64,000 nt of DNA, taken from positions 61,016,575-61,080,574 of the forward strand of contig OU744725.1 of assembly GCA_916613615.1 (NCBI GenBank), given 5' to 3'. This stretch comes from Steromphala cineraria. Taxonomy: Eukaryota > Mollusca > Gastropoda > Trochida > Trochidae. The position numbers and the translations under genes were made by a program. The number at the start of each line of letters is the position of its first letter. Position 1 is the stretch's first letter. This document shows, one piece after another, positions 1 to 12,330 of the stretch. Under the pieces are notes generated by a model. That model was not told the origin of the DNA. It made no database searches and was given only the letters and a program-made list of their open reading frames with translations.

Positions 1-599
1 GATAAAACGTGCACTCTAAACATCAACTAGCATTGTTTAGAATTGATAAATGTTCATCATAAAAGACGTGATACAATATTATTGTTTTTTCTAATATGAA
101 TTAAACTGAAAACGGCGTCAGAGGAAATATATCTATATGTAAAACATAACCTTGATTCTGTTGACGTTTGTTTAACAATACATTTCATACAATCGAATAA
201 TTTCATCACAAAAGCTTTATACATATGGTAGTATTTTTATGATTAGTTATGTATCTCACTTAACTTTTAATACGCCATTGTTTAGCAGCTTATGTGATGA
301 TTAAATGCATTAACCCTCTTTCTGTAGAAATTTAAGTGAAAATATATATACCTTGGATATCACAATTTGAAAAAAAATGTTTTCCAGCACCCGAAATTAT
401 TCTTAAACAATTGTGACAACCAGTGTATTAAAAAGGTCAATGAATAAATTCTGCAATATCATCAGCACTCGACTTAATGTGTAACAATAAAAAACGTGTC
501 ATGCAGTATATTGAAATAGGTTTTTGTGCATCATTTCTACAGAACCCTTAACATACTTTTGCATCATGTTAAACACCGGTAGCCACATTGAAAGAAATA
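1..599. other. AT-rich spacer, nothing recognised
   Basis: AT-rich sequence with many stops in all frames. I see no repeat, RNA gene or exon-like segment in it. Confidence 0.6.
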
Positions 600-681
600 C
601 TGTATCATAGAGTGGCTTTTTGTTAAGCCATATAGGGCGCTATACAAATTTTGTATATTATTATTATTATTATTATTATCA
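600..681 (+). repeat. SINE-like 3' tail with TTA microsatellite
   Basis: A segment reading GGGCGCTATACAAATTTTG, followed by about seven TTA/ATT units. GCGCTATANAAAT followed by a TTA-type microsatellite is a common 3' tail of short retroposons in aquatic animals (family knowledge). No tRNA-like head with A and B boxes is visible upstream, so this is at most a truncated copy. It could also be a simple microsatellite beside unrelated sequence. Confidence 0.4.
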
Positions 682-2149
682 TATCAATTTTCAATAGTTA
701 ATTCAATTACTTAATGATACAAAACACAATTACTTCTATAAAACCTATCTCAACTTTATTCGTTCGTGTTGTAATTTCACACATAATAAAGTCGTTATTC
801 AAATATCCACATATATCCATATATAGATAAAAATTGGAAAGTTTACTAGTATACAGTTTTACATAATCAAAAGATAAACAATGACACGAAGCCAATCAAA
901 ATTCCAACATGTTTCAATGGTATCATCAGGGAGTCTAACAAAATACAGTTATCCATATTCATATTTGTTTGTAATAAACAAGGTATTTTTTAATCGAAGA
1001 TGGAGTTGAATTTATTTTTGAGTGTCTAATATATGAAATTTTGATATTAAAATACGTTTACCTTTTTGAAGTGTCCATTACTAAACTATTGCATTATACT
1101 CGTGATTTTGTGTTTCTCTCTTGATTCATCTAACAAGTCATGTATCGTTAATAATTCATGTCCTCTCTTATATAATGATTGCACTTTAGATGAGGAGTTA
1201 AAGGAAACCAAATATCAAAAACATTCGATTTTGTACAAAAAGTGTATTAAAGGTAGAACGGCTCGACCTAGTTTAGACAAGCACTGACAACAAGAACAGT
1301 CCGACTAATTCCGGACACGGAATCTTCACATTACACTAATCAATAGCGCCGTTTGTTTTGATTGACGGCAATTTACAACCAAACCCGTCACCAGTTTTAG
1401 ACTGGACGAACCCACAATGCGGTTTGTGAAAGATTAGATTGTATTTCAAGAAGAATATCTCGGTACTAATTATTGTCATTTTTGAATAACTAATATATTT
1501 ACGGGATGATGACGACTTGGGAATATGAGTCGTTTCGGTTGAGTGAAACATTTTAAAGAAATCTTCTTTGAAATTTAAGACCTTAGTCAAGGAACGTTGG
1601 TATTCGTTTTAAACTATAATATTTATGAATGGATTCCCATAACGGTAAACTCCTTTGTCTATTAAAGTTCCTTTGTCGTGTATTTCTACAGGGTACTTTG
1701 CTGAAAGCTCACCCTATGACATGTCAGTCAATGCGAAATACCATTTAAAGTATGATTTTATATCATGAATTACTTCAACATTTCTTAGTTCTTATCAATA
1801 TAGTGCAATCAATTGAACTAATTTGTTAACTAATATTTGTTCTTATGAAGTTCACGAATCTCATTCTAATCGATTTAAAGTTAATAACCAAAATATATAA
1901 CATTTTTCTGTTTTCAAAGTTAGTGACCGTTTTTTGAAACATTATTTCAGCCATGTTGAAATGATCTTATCAATACCATAGAATAACACATAATATTTAA
2001 AAAAGTGTTCTAAAAAACTTTGAAAATGTTAATATGTTGAATTGAATATAGTGAAGAATGAGGAAAATCATACATTTTCTATATCAACGAAATCGAGAAA
2101 ATGTCAAAATATGATATTACATCAACAATCTCGTTTCTAGTTTCATATG
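682..2149. other. AT-rich spacer
   Basis: No gene recognised. A 73-codon frame at 1066-1287 looks like a signal peptide plus cysteines, but it starts at TTG and has no ATG near its start. Around 1290-1420 the sequence is slightly more GC-rich, without any recognisable element. Confidence 0.5.
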
Positions 2150-2335
2150 GTATCGGTTTCACCTGCAATTATGCTAATAACTTCACACCTGCAGCGTCTG
2201 TACCTGTTATCAACACCAGGTAACCAATCTGCTGCTCAGGTAAGAATCTGATACACAATCTAAGGTATCTATCAGGCAACAGTCCAATGTTACCAACTGG
2301 TAACACAATGCACATCATGAGAGCTACAGAAATGT
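2150..2335. promoter_or_regulatory. Cluster of E2-box (CACCTG/CAGGTA-like) sites
   Basis: A short segment of higher complexity with CACCTG at about 2160 and 2187, ACCAGGTAACC at about 2214-2224, CTCAGGTAAG at about 2236 and paired GTTACC/GGTAAC steps. E2-box words bind Snail, ZEB and bHLH factors (family knowledge). The CAGGTAAG word also matches a splice-donor consensus, but no open exon precedes it. The regulatory role is inference. Confidence 0.25.
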
Positions 2336-3654
2336 ATACCGGACAAACATCTTTGTTTACATGAAAATGTATAAATAATATAATATAAAAACTTCTGAAA
2401 TATAATATATATCAAAATCTAATGCAACATACTTTTTCTAATCAATATCAGATGAATATATCTTTATCGTATTTTTCAGCAAAGCAACAGCAATTAAAAT
2501 GGGTTCTTTCATTTTAAATATCTTTAAATCTTTTATATAATTATAAAGATATATAACACAATATGAAAGTAACGTCTTTCATATACGTCAATATCCTCTT
2601 TGGCGTTTTCAGTGATAAATACTTAAAAAGAAAACATAATTATCCATTTTACACCATTTATAAAAGATTAAATAAATGTTCACTTTGCAATTAATCTTTC
2701 AATCAAGGAAAGTAAATACTTTTTAATGTTAAGCAATAAGCATCAATTATTCCATTAAAATCATTAAAATAAACTTTGTATAGTAAATTACTGTCTCAAC
2801 GTCAACGTATATTTGATAAATGTTAGGCTGAAGAAATGATCACCAATTACTTTATGAAATTAAATCGTTAAACTTTAAACATTGTCAATTACTGTTACTA
2901 AACTTCAACGTATTTTTATTAATGTTAAAACAATAACATCATGTCATCAAAATGTGTATATTATAACTGTTGTATGACTTCATCATAGAGCAAACAAAGT
3001 CAAATTTAGAGCAATGAACATGGATTATTTTCATCAAAATTTAAAATGTAATATACTTAGCATACCACATTACATTATCGATTTCCTGATTAACGTTTCA
3101 TTGATAAACATCGACTGTTTCATTGAATCTACTCCATTACAGTTGCTCAATGTCAACGTACAGTTGTTGAAATTTACAGCAATGAACATCGATTTTTTTC
3201 ATGATATCCCTGTGCAATGTACATCGTGAAATCAATCCCATTTGTATCCAGATGTTTGACTGGTTACCTCCGATCTCTGATATATACACCATGTATAAGA
3301 TGCCATCCAAAGTGTCCACTTACACGATACAAACAATAAATAATCGAATTGTCATCGTATATCTAAAACACGAATTATGCTATATAAAAAAGTACAATGA
3401 AACATAACGGAATGAGATTGACTTGTTATCTAAACATGTACATTATATGAAATCTTTGTTGAAAATCAATCTTTTTTATATTTTATAACTTATTTTTTTT
3501 AAACGTCTTCCCATAGACATTGTGAATATAAGTTTATTTGTATTATTCTATTTGATCCTTTACATGTTCAATGTGTACATTTTCAAAATTGACAAAGGAA
3601 ATACAAATCGAAGGGAACGTGGCGGGATATTGATAATATTGGTTTTTCTTTTGA
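2336..3654. other. AT-rich spacer with short degenerate repeats
   Basis: No gene. Words such as CAACGTCAACGTA and a phrase near AGCAATGAACATGGATT (3010-3030) recur at about 3180-3200, which suggests an old, decayed short duplication. Nothing else is recognisable. Confidence 0.4.
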
Positions 3655-3659
3655 CCAAA

Positions 3660-4057
3660 ATAAAACGAGTGACAAAAATTTAAAAAGAGTAAACATATTG
3701 TCATTGCTGAAGTGAAATTTATTGTTGATTGGTTGACGTTTCAGATAACTAAATACGATTTACGTAATGTTTTTTTTTAATTATGCGTGTACCAACCTCT
3801 GTAACCTTCTGCCACGAGATACAAAAACTATTAAGGAAGCAGGACTGGCTTGAAAAAGTAAAACGAAAAACATCATCGAGTGACAAACATTTCAAGAATG
3901 TCTTTGCTGAAATGATATTGATTGATGATTGGTTGACGTTTAGGATAATTAAATACGTTTTACGTAATGTTTTATATCTAATTAAGCATGTACCAACATC
4001 TGTAATATTCTGTCATGATATTCAAAATCTATAAATGAAACAGGACTGGCTTGATTC
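3660..4057. repeat. Two-copy tandem duplication, period about 200 bp
   Basis: The block containing GATTGGTTGACGTTT at 3727 recurs at 3927. The phrases around CGAGTGACAAA (about 3665 and 3877), TACGTAATGTTT, GTACCAACCTCTGTAA and CAGGACTGGCTTGA (about 3840 and 4042) occur in the same order in both copies. The copies are clearly diverged. An 83-codon open frame across the second half has no recognisable product and is best read as a by-product. Confidence 0.75.
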
Positions 4058-4624
4058 GTCTTTGTTACATTATTTATACATGTATATATAAAATTTTAAT
4101 CATTCATCCTTAAACCTCCATATTTACCTATCTTCTAATTTACCTTCTAAAAACTATTTAACCACACACTGTTTAGAAATATCAAAACAAGACAAACAAA
4201 CTTTTTAATACCTTAAATCCGCAATAGTTCACATATAGGTACATTTTATAATATTTCATTGCATTTCTAATGAAATAAAAATGGTAATTAATTGCTAACG
4301 AGAATATCATTTATGAAAAAACAAAAAACAAAACAAACTAAAACTCATTATTTCTTGCACAAAAATGGAATGCTATCCAACTAAAAGAATTACAGAATCT
4401 GAATCGATAATGATCGCCTTGCGTCTTTACCTGTACAAGAAAATTGCTACCAAAGACAAGAACGTGATTATCCAAAAGTCCACACATTGTATTACGGTAA
4501 TATATGTAATAAACACACACCATATGTCAATCAATCACCAACTATATCTCACCCATGAACGCCTGTTATAGATCATAATTGCTATAATATGTCATCCATT
4601 TCGACAAATCGTTACACTTGAAAA
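4058..4624. other. AT-rich spacer
   Basis: Nothing recognised. There is a short A-rich run near 4315-4340. Confidence 0.5.
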
Positions 4625-4965
4625 TGACAAATCTTGCAAATCATTTCTAGCGACACGGCACAGCTGAGGAGACCTTGTATCGCCCGACCGATATTTTTGT
4701 CAATTTTCGCTGCCCAAAGCGAGCTGAAGTTCACGGCACGAAGCGCAAGGCTTATTGCAGATGAAATATTACGTTCATTTGCGTTCACGGTGCACCGCTC
4801 GCAAATACCTCCAAGGGGACTGACTAAATCGCTTGCCTTTATCGCTCCCTAATTTAGCAGTCCATAAGGGAACCCGCCAAACTAATTAGAAGCGTCGTCT
4901 TGGCCGTCTGATGTACGACTTATTAGAAAGATGAGGCCATCGGTCCAACTCCATACTGATGATGA
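4625..4965. other. GC-richer island, candidate conserved non-coding element
   Basis: GC and complexity rise sharply against the flanks. CTAATTAG, a homeodomain-type palindrome, lies at 4882-4889. A 72-codon open frame at 4634-4852 starts at an ATT codon rather than ATG and shows no known domain, so a regulatory non-coding element is preferred. Conservation cannot be tested from one sequence. Confidence 0.35.
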
Positions 4966-5504
4966 TTTATTTCAAATTTTTATCAGATATTGTTTGGCAG
5001 TTAATGTGAGAGGGATTGGCTACAGAGCTTCGTATTCAATTTCGATTGAATTTTTTTTAGATGGAAATATATTTTTATAATTCATGTTTCATTTTATTTG
5101 AAGAATTGGATCGTACTGGTCATTAAAGTATGGTAGGGTATTACGTAGGTATAATTTGTGTGAATGCTTGTTGTTCTCGTTTCTAAAAAACATCATACCA
5201 GATGCGATCGTGTGCACTTACAATTTCAATTTTAGGGTTAAATCGTTTCCGAAGAATTTTCATCCTGAAAGATGACAATTTCTCTTAAGAACTTTAATAA
5301 GCCTCTATATGGCATATATGAACTCAAATCTATCGTGTCGGATGAATATATGGTCAATAAACCTACATTAACGAGTGTGTTCGTACATTGTCAAATGTAT
5401 TCTATTCTTCCAAAATTGTTTTGCTTTTCTTCCATATTGATCACTATCATCTAATAAATCTAATTATCTAATGAAATTCAATAATTGATCATGAGGTGCA
5501 TGTT
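4966..5504. other. AT-rich spacer
   Basis: No gene or repeat recognised. Confidence 0.5.
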
Positions 5505-5750
5505 TCACTATACAACCTTAATACCATTAACATAAAAGATTGAATGTTTTTAGATCCAATTCTCATGTTATATACTTACCTGAAAATTATTATAAATACT
5601 GAAGTAAACGTTTTAAAATACAATTTCAATACCATTAACACAAATGATTTATTTTTTAAAGATTATATTTCCCTGAAACTTGTGAGAAAACGATTGAAGT
5701 ACAAGTTCCATTACAATTTCAATACCATAACCATAAAACAAGATTTGAAG
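5505..5750. repeat. Decayed tandem repeat, about 100-bp period, three copies
   Basis: The phrase TACAATTTCAATACCAT followed by AACA/AACC and an A-rich word recurs near 5513, 5620 and 5715. Between the copies the similarity is weak. This explains the repeated Tyr-Asn-Phe-Asn-Thr-Ile motif of a 139-codon open frame (5544-5963), which otherwise resembles nothing I know. Confidence 0.45.
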
Positions 5751-6747
5751 CTTGAGGTCTTCTACAGGCGCTTCAATCGCTATCGATATGATGTAACCAA
5801 AGTAAGGGAACCACGGAAGCCTATTCAATTATTTAATGAACTACGTCTTGAAAGCATCAAGTCGACCCGCCCCAGACTGCGCATGACTGGTATTCAAGAG
5901 AATATTTTCCACACAACTAGCTGTATTGTAGATAAGAGCGTAAGATGGATGAGGGGTCGCTGAAACTGATTTCAGAACGACGAGGTGGCATGCCTCAACA
6001 ATTCATAAATCATTGGGTCAACCCTCCAAGGAATATCATATCCAGCCATACTTTCCGTCCTTGTGCGACTTTGCGCTTTTTGAGCATCTGACAAATTATG
6101 ACCGTTGGGGTATTTCGTGATATGCAAATAACGTGATACCTTTCTAACAATTAATCAGAGATTTGCTTCAAGCTTTTAAACGGTTTTCTGTCGACGTTTC
6201 CTAAATTCGTCGACTGACACAATTACTCCTGGGTCGAAATGTGTCAAATAGGTCCCACAGTGTCGTTTATGATTCATAAAATACGGTCGGTCATGCATCT
6301 TTTTTGACATGGCTCCCGTTTGCGGAAAGGAACGGCGTCCGATATTCACATTAAAAAACAAAAAGATGAAGTTTTCACTCCCGTTGTCATTAACATATCT
6401 CTTACTTCATGTAACAGGTACGTCTTTGCGTGAGAATGTTATATTTAAATAATTCAAGTCGGTAAATTGGTCATTTCTGAAGTTTTGATAGAAAACTGCA
6501 ACGCCTTTGTTTTATAACCAGTTAACGTAACCACAAGTGCATAATTATAAGGATTAGTATAGTATATTTCTTTTCTTTTGTAGTCACCAGATAGACCGTC
6601 CTTAAATAAAGATACATAAAACTAAATTTGTTATGAAAATCTACCAATGCCTCTTGATTTGTGTCCTAGTTATAATACTCAGCGTGTTGTGGGAATCACG
6701 TATGTCCAACTTATCGTTTGAATGACTGTTGACGAAAAGTCTTATCT
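5751..6747. other. Mixed-composition spacer
   Basis: 5760-6130 is moderately GC-rich and of high complexity. The remainder is AT-rich. No recognisable gene, RNA or repeat. The segment 5790-6120 might be a weak candidate regulatory island. Confidence 0.35.
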
Positions 6748-7086
6748 AAATGGGACAGTAGCACGTTTTTAGGGGGAATATAATGTGATTTCAGGAAAAT
6801 GAAAATAAATGGTAAATGGTAAATAAATTGAGAAACAATGTATTTAAACTAAATGAAGCACTAACAAATCAAATGTATAATCTATAGTTTAGACATGCGA
6901 TTCCTTTTTCTAACAAGAAATGCATTAAAGGTGTTCACACAAAAATGGCCACCAATGGTGAATCTTTATAAATTGTTCTCTCGATATGGATGATTGGTTT
7001 GTGTAATTAGATTTTTGACACTACCAAAATAATACATAAATACAACGAAAAATCTAAAATGCAAAACGTGCTACTGCCACTTTTAA
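6748..7086 (+). mobile_element. TTAA-flanked MITE, copy A
   Basis: A diverged copy of the family described at 7204-7947. The left end reads GGGACAGTAGCACGTTTTTA, followed by GGGGGAATATAATGTGATT. The internal block GGTGTTCACACAAAAATGGC is present near 6930. The right end is ACGTGCTACTGCCACTTTTAA, with TTAA at 7083-7086. It has no coding capacity, so it would be non-autonomous. The left TTAA is lost by mutation. Confidence 0.8.
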
Positions 7087-7203
7087 GCTTACATAAGTTG
7101 TATATTGACAATAGGAGGGTATAATGTCAAGATTATGGTCGATGCCGAACTCTGACGCGTGTCATCAGTCGAACGTAAGTTTCGAAAACTTGTCTCAAGC
7201 AAC

Positions 7204-7568
7204 TTAAAGGGGCAGTAGCACGTTTTTTGATAATTTTATATTACAAAAAGTTTTCACTGATAACGGTTAGTTAATGTTAAATGTATTATTTTGACAGTGT
7301 CAAAAATCTCATTATACAAGCCAATCATCCATAGTCAGAGGACAAAGTATGAAGATTCACATATAATCCATTGGCGGCCATTTTTTGTGAACACCTTTAA
7401 TTCATTTTGTGTATGAAAAAGGACTCGCATGGCTTAACTTTATGTTATATATTTTAATTATTACTGCTCCATATAGTTTAAATACATTGTCTTTCAATTG
7501 GTACCATTTACTTTCCTTTCCTGACATCACCTTATATTCCCTCTAAAAACGTGCTACTGCCCCTTTAA
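7204..7568 (-). mobile_element. TTAA-flanked MITE, copy B
   Basis: A full-length copy of 365 bp bounded by TTAA at 7204-7207 and 7565-7568. The terminal inverted repeats read TTAAAGGGGCAGTAGCACG at one end and the complement at the other. It lies in reverse orientation: the ATATTCC/CACCTTATA block is at the high-coordinate end and the internal GTGAACACCTTTAAT block is near 7390. TTAA target preference is typical of piggyBac and Kolobok type DNA transposons (family knowledge). Which superfamily this belongs to cannot be decided without an autonomous relative. Confidence 0.88.
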
Positions 7569-7583
7569 ACCACAGTCAGAAGT

Positions 7584-7947
7584 TTAAAGGTTGCAGTAGC
7601 ACGTTTTTAGGGGGAATATAAGGTGATGTCATGAAAATAAAAATAAATGTTTCCAATCTAAAGACAATGTATTTAAACTAAACGAAGCAATAATAAATCA
7701 AGTATGTATGTAAGGTTAGGCTATGTGATTCCTTTTCTTACACAAAATGAATTAAAGGTGTTCACACAAAAATGGCTGCCAATGGATTTTATGTGAATCC
7801 TTAAAATGTGTTCTCTGACTATGGCTGATTGGTTTGTGTAATGAGATTTTTGTCACTATCAAAGTAATACATTTAGCATTAACATACAATTATCAGTTGA
7901 AAAATGAAAATATAAAATTGTCAAAAAACGTGCTACTGCCCCTTTAA
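7584..7947 (+). mobile_element. TTAA-flanked MITE, copy C
   Basis: A full-length copy of 364 bp with TTAA at 7584-7587 and 7944-7947. It contains the block AATATAAGGTGATGTCA and the internal block GGTGTTCACACAAAAATGGC. It lies 15 bp from copy B in the opposite orientation, so B and C together form a large inverted repeat. It has no coding capacity. Confidence 0.88.
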
Positions 7948-9568
7948 AGTGCTTGGTAGCTTACACAACTTAAATTCATATAACTTGGACGTGTGCTTTC
8001 GGCTTCTGTGAAAATAAATCTTTAACAGTTCTAGATTTCATTGAAAAAGAGTTATTTATCATATTCACCATTAGAGGATGAAAATAAGAATTTCACAATT
8101 CATAAAATAAATAGCGGCATTTATGGTAGTATCAAAGTTAAAAAATATTTGATAAAAATATTTAAGTTATTGACTGCAGAACTCCAACTCTTGACCAACT
8201 TTATCTTAAGACAGTATGATAAAGGATCTTGCGCTGATCGATAATCTTCGTAATCAATCGATTATTAGGTGTCACAATCATTACAAGGCCAACATCATAT
8301 GATAAACAGAAATGGAAATTACAAAACGGAAAATAATCGATATAAGTAGTTGCGTAGTCCTAGTCCTATTTCTAAATAGCATATATTTCTCAAAAAAATA
8401 AATTTAAACGTAACGCAATCAAGCCTACAATACATGGTCGACTTTTCTATTTCTTCTGAGAAAATTCCTTCTAAATATATTCGGAAATTATATCTTCTAA
8501 ATGATTTATGAGTTCTTATAAACACATAATATTACATCTATGTCATTCAATTGTAATTTATATAGACTTATGTCACGGAATGTCTGTGTTTACAGACTTC
8601 ATACGTTGACGTAAGAAAAACAAACATAAGTCCTGTCCGCAAGTGCCAATAAATGATGTTTTAGCGTTAAATGATAGCGGATAACATATTCTCCTCAAAT
8701 AACTTCTCAAGGAGGTTTTTGTAGGGAGCAACACCTTCATCAATCACAGGGAAGGCCATTGAGTCAATATGTTTGTGCGGTCAATAACTTCCTCTATTTT
8801 AAGACGCTAAATATAAAATTGAAGATTATTGTATTTTTAAGAGAGAAAATCTAACCATTGACACCGCAGACTGTTACTCAAGTTAAGTTCATCCCGGTTT
8901 AACTATGAACATAAAGTATCATATCATATCAATACATTCGCTTATCATATCACGAATATCGCATAAAGTAATGCAATGTCTGAATAGTTCTTGTGCACCC
9001 GAAGTCCCCTTCCACTTATCAAGTAAATTCTGTTACAAGTGGGTCAATTTCGACAATTCTTTACCTTTCCCATCAAGTGAAGTCAAGTCAAAGGATGTTT
9101 ATTGTATGTGAGGCCTCAGGCCCATATACATTGGGGTTACATGTTGTACAATTCCAACATTAAATTATAAAGTATTCAGGTTCATATTTGTTTTTAACAG
9201 TTCATCTCTTAGAGACATGGCATAGGTTACATATTGTGAAAGCTTAAAAATTATTGAACAATCATCAGTTGACAAATTTCTAAACGCTACGATAGAAGTC
9301 GTAGAAAGATGTCAAATGAACATCGCTTCTGAGGTCTGTTTTCTAATAATTAAATGCGCATATCACGAGTGAAGAAATGCTTACCTACCGAACGTAAACA
9401 GTCTAAGTACTCAACTTGAAACAATGGCGTAGTTGGCATAATTTGCTTTGAATCTTTTAAATCAGAATGCTTTATTTTAGGCACAGAAACTGTTCCATTT
9501 AAGATGCAGTGTTCCTAGGAAAAATGACTTGATTAACCTCCGTTGAAGAACATACAGCATGTACCTGT
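7948..9568. other. AT-rich spacer with one possible retroposon scrap
   Basis: No gene. Near 9090-9180 a run around GATGTTTATTGTATGTGAGG with the palindrome GGCCTCAGGCC and GGGGTTACATGTTGTACA resembles short retroposon tails common in molluscs. I recall the style rather than a named family. The rest shows no structure. Confidence 0.35.
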
Positions 9569-9931
9569 TTAAAGGGGCAGTAGCACGTTTTTTGGGGGAA
9601 TATAAGGTGATGTCAGGAAAATGAAAATAAATGGTTCCAATTGAAAGACAATGTATTCAAACTAAATGAAGCAGTAATAATTCAAATATATAACGTAAAG
9701 TTCAGCCATGCGATTCACTTTTCTTACAAAAATGAATTAAAGGTGTTCACACAAAAATGGCCGCCAATGGATTTTATGTGAAGCCTCATACTTTGTCCTC
9801 TGACTATGGGTGATTGGCTTGTGTAATGAGATTGTTGACACCGTCAATATGATACATTTAGCATTTACTTACAATTATAAGTGAAATATTTAAAATGTAA
9901 AATTATCAAAAAACGTGCTACTGCCCCTTAA
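9569..9931 (+). mobile_element. TTAA-flanked MITE, copy D
   Basis: A full-length 363-bp copy bounded by TTAA at 9569-9572 and 9928-9931, with both terminal inverted repeats intact and the internal GGTGTTCACACAAAAATGGC block. Its right TTAA is shared with the left end of copy E, giving a head-to-tail pair. Confidence 0.88.
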
Positions 9932-10292
9932 AAGGCGCAGTAGTACATTTTAGGGCCAATATAAGGTGACGTCAGGTAAATCAAAATACATGGTTTCAAT
10001 TGAAAGGATATGTATTCAAACTAAATGAAGCAGTAATACATCAAATATATAATGTTTAGTTTAGCCATGGGATTTGTTTCTCTGTCCCCAAAATGAATTA
10101 AAGGTGTCCACACCAAAATGGCTGCCAATGGACTTTATGCGAATCTTAATAATTTGTTCTCTGACTATGGGTGATTGGTCTATGTAATGAGATTTTTGAC
10201 ACTATCAACATAATACATTTAGCGTTAACGTACACTTACCAGTGAGAAATTGAAATTATAAAATTTACAAAAACGTGCTAGTGTCCCTTTAA
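9928..10292 (+). mobile_element. TTAA-flanked MITE, copy E
   Basis: A copy of about 365 bp directly abutting copy D in the same orientation. The terminal repeats are mutated (GGCGCAGTAGTACATTTT on the left, ACGTGCTAGTGTCCCTTTAA on the right), so E has diverged more from the others than D has. Its subterminal block carries TGACGTCA where other copies have TGATGTCA. Confidence 0.83.
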
Positions 10293-10595
10293 AAGACGAA
10301 GAATGCGTTTTCCTGTGTATCAGTAGAGGAGTATGATAGTTGTTTGGTGCAAAAGGCTATCTCAAGAATAAAAAATAAAATCATTTTTACCAATTGCAAA
10401 GCAGCCTATGTTTAAACAACAAAAGGATTCCTTAAAAACGTATAACATTCGGTCAAGTATGCGAATCCATTTCCATATCTCAAATGATTAAAAGGTGTTC
10501 ACACAAAAGTGTCCGCCAGTAGTTTGGATACAACATTGCAATATAATGCTTTCTCATAAATAATCATTGCTGTCAGTCAATCTTCGTCATTCGTA
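10293..10595 (+). mobile_element. Strongly diverged relative of the TTAA MITE
   Basis: Immediately after copy E, the order of motifs repeats in degraded form: GAATGCGTTTTCC, CAATTGCAAAGCAG, TATGCGAATCCATTTCC, then GATTAAAAGGTGTTCACAC followed by AAAAGTGTCCGCC, and TCATTGCTGTCAGTCAATC. No clean right terminus is visible. It is probably an older copy or a sister subfamily. Confidence 0.5.
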
Positions 10596-10985
10596 TTCAT
10601 GGAATAGAATACTACAGCATCAAAAGGCATCATGACACAATTTATTGCCACACCCGATTTCAAAACGTTCCACACGTCCGTTTTGTTTCTCTATCATACT
10701 TTACTTAAGAAAGTATCATGGTTCATAAAATGTATGTTTGACACAATAATTTCTCTTCATCGTTTATCGTTCGCAGGAATGGTCACGATATCAAAGAAGA
10801 AATTAGTTGACATGAAATAAAATGAAATTCAACAAGAACTAGTTTTAAATGGTAGATTTTCCTAAATGAGAGAAAGGGGCATTAATAAGGGACTAAACGA
10901 AATTCCTCTCTGGATGTAGACCCATTCTGATAGACATCAAAGAGCAAAATTGTACGACTCGTTACATCAGTTTGTTTACGGTATG
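10596..10985. other. Spacer
   Basis: No feature recognised. A 62-codon open frame at 10632-10820 starts with ATG but has no domain I know. Confidence 0.45.
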
Positions 10986-12330
10986 ATGGCGGTTTACAAG
11001 GGTTTTGGTTCAGAGTTTATACGTTTCTATCTGGTTAACACAGTTTAGACCATATCCCGTCTCAATGGAGTGATAAACGTCACTTTAGTCCAAGGCCATA
11101 TTTCCCCAAACACGATTTCCTTGGTAAATGAATAGCTCATGTCGATAATACGCGCTAAACGTTATTTCAAGCTCGAGGCAAGGATTCCTTACAAAGTTAA
11201 CCATCTTCTGGTACTATCAATACGCCAAATGAACTATTGTAATGGCGCAATTTTGCAGGGAAATCACGGGATGCACGTGCAATCCAGATGGACCAGTTTA
11301 AAGCGAGACCGTCAAACTATTGGGGCTGTAATTAGTGCGTCAAAAACACTAACTCAAACACCCGTGAAATCTTTTTGTATCCAAATCCCTCTGATCACTC
11401 AAAACGCTTGGGTTTTGAAATCCACACAGCTATTATCTCCGATCACATCCTGGCAAATCGTTGAGGGTTATGTTTATAAAATCTCGGTTTCTTCTTGCCT
11501 TGTGTGGCCGCAATTATTTCGAGAGCTTCTTTGCGGATTTTTCGATTTTTGCTTCCTCTTTTGACCTCATTGGGTTCGCGGACAAGAGAACGCAAACCGC
11601 CTGTCATGTGTAATTTGGCCACGTATTTTCATCTGTCACTGTGCTCGCCCTGGCTATAATTTCACACACGTGCGTCGCTTCATTCAAACAATTTAGCTCC
11701 GAATCATCACAAGAGAAATTAATAAAATCACCAAATCCGTTTTGCAACCATAAATTCCAGGGAATAATATTTAGTCCCTCACAGTAGCTTTAGCGCCGGG
11801 TGTGAAGGATAATTGAAGTTAATGTCCGTTCTTGGCGCTGTTCGAATCCAGCAAGTCCGAAGTGACTTGTCTCGATCTCCCCAGTCTAATTGAAGGGAAG
11901 TCGAGCCCTGCGTGTCAACCCGTGAGTCGAGCTCGTCCCAATCTCCAGCCTTCTACGTAAGTTTGCCGTGAAATATTGCCACCATTGACAAAATAACAGC
12001 CCAGAACGTGTACTTTTGTCAGGCATTCGGGAAAGCGGAGACCTACAAAAGACTAATTGAACGATTATGTCGGTGCAAAATTGTCAGGGCTGATTGGAGA
12101 GTTGTCGAAACTAGCACAGCGGGTTATTTGTACGTGTTAGTATGACATGTTAAATTCTTACGGGAGACAGATTCAGGAAACACCGGTAATCTATGTGCGT
12201 TTAACTTGATTAAATTGAGTGCTCCATTTTTTATGTCCTTCCACTTGAAGTGTTTTGGACCCATGTTCACTTAAAGAAGTTAGGGTTTTTAATTGTACGT
12301 TTCCAGTGAACTACCGGCCGAGGGGTGTTG
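10986..12330. other. Large GC-richer island, candidate conserved non-coding element cluster
   Basis: About 1.3 kb of high-complexity sequence at clearly higher GC than its flanks. It includes AGAAATTAATAAAATCACC near 11713 (homeodomain/HOX-like core), CACACGTGCG near 11666 and CACCGGTAATCTATG near 12181. An ATG-initiated 141-codon frame (11139-11564) shows no domain, no signal peptide I trust and no convincing flanking splice sites. A regulatory interpretation is preferred. An unknown exon cannot be excluded. Confidence 0.4.

Noticed and set aside
1066..1287. 73-codon frame resembling a secreted cysteine-containing peptide
   Set aside because: It starts at TTG, has no ATG near the start, and no splice or promoter context supports it. 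The hydrophobic start can arise from T-rich DNA.
5572..5582. Word matching the 5' end of U1 snRNA (ATACTTACCTG)
   Set aside because: The following bases do not continue as U1. The word is also the complement of a splice donor and is expected by chance.
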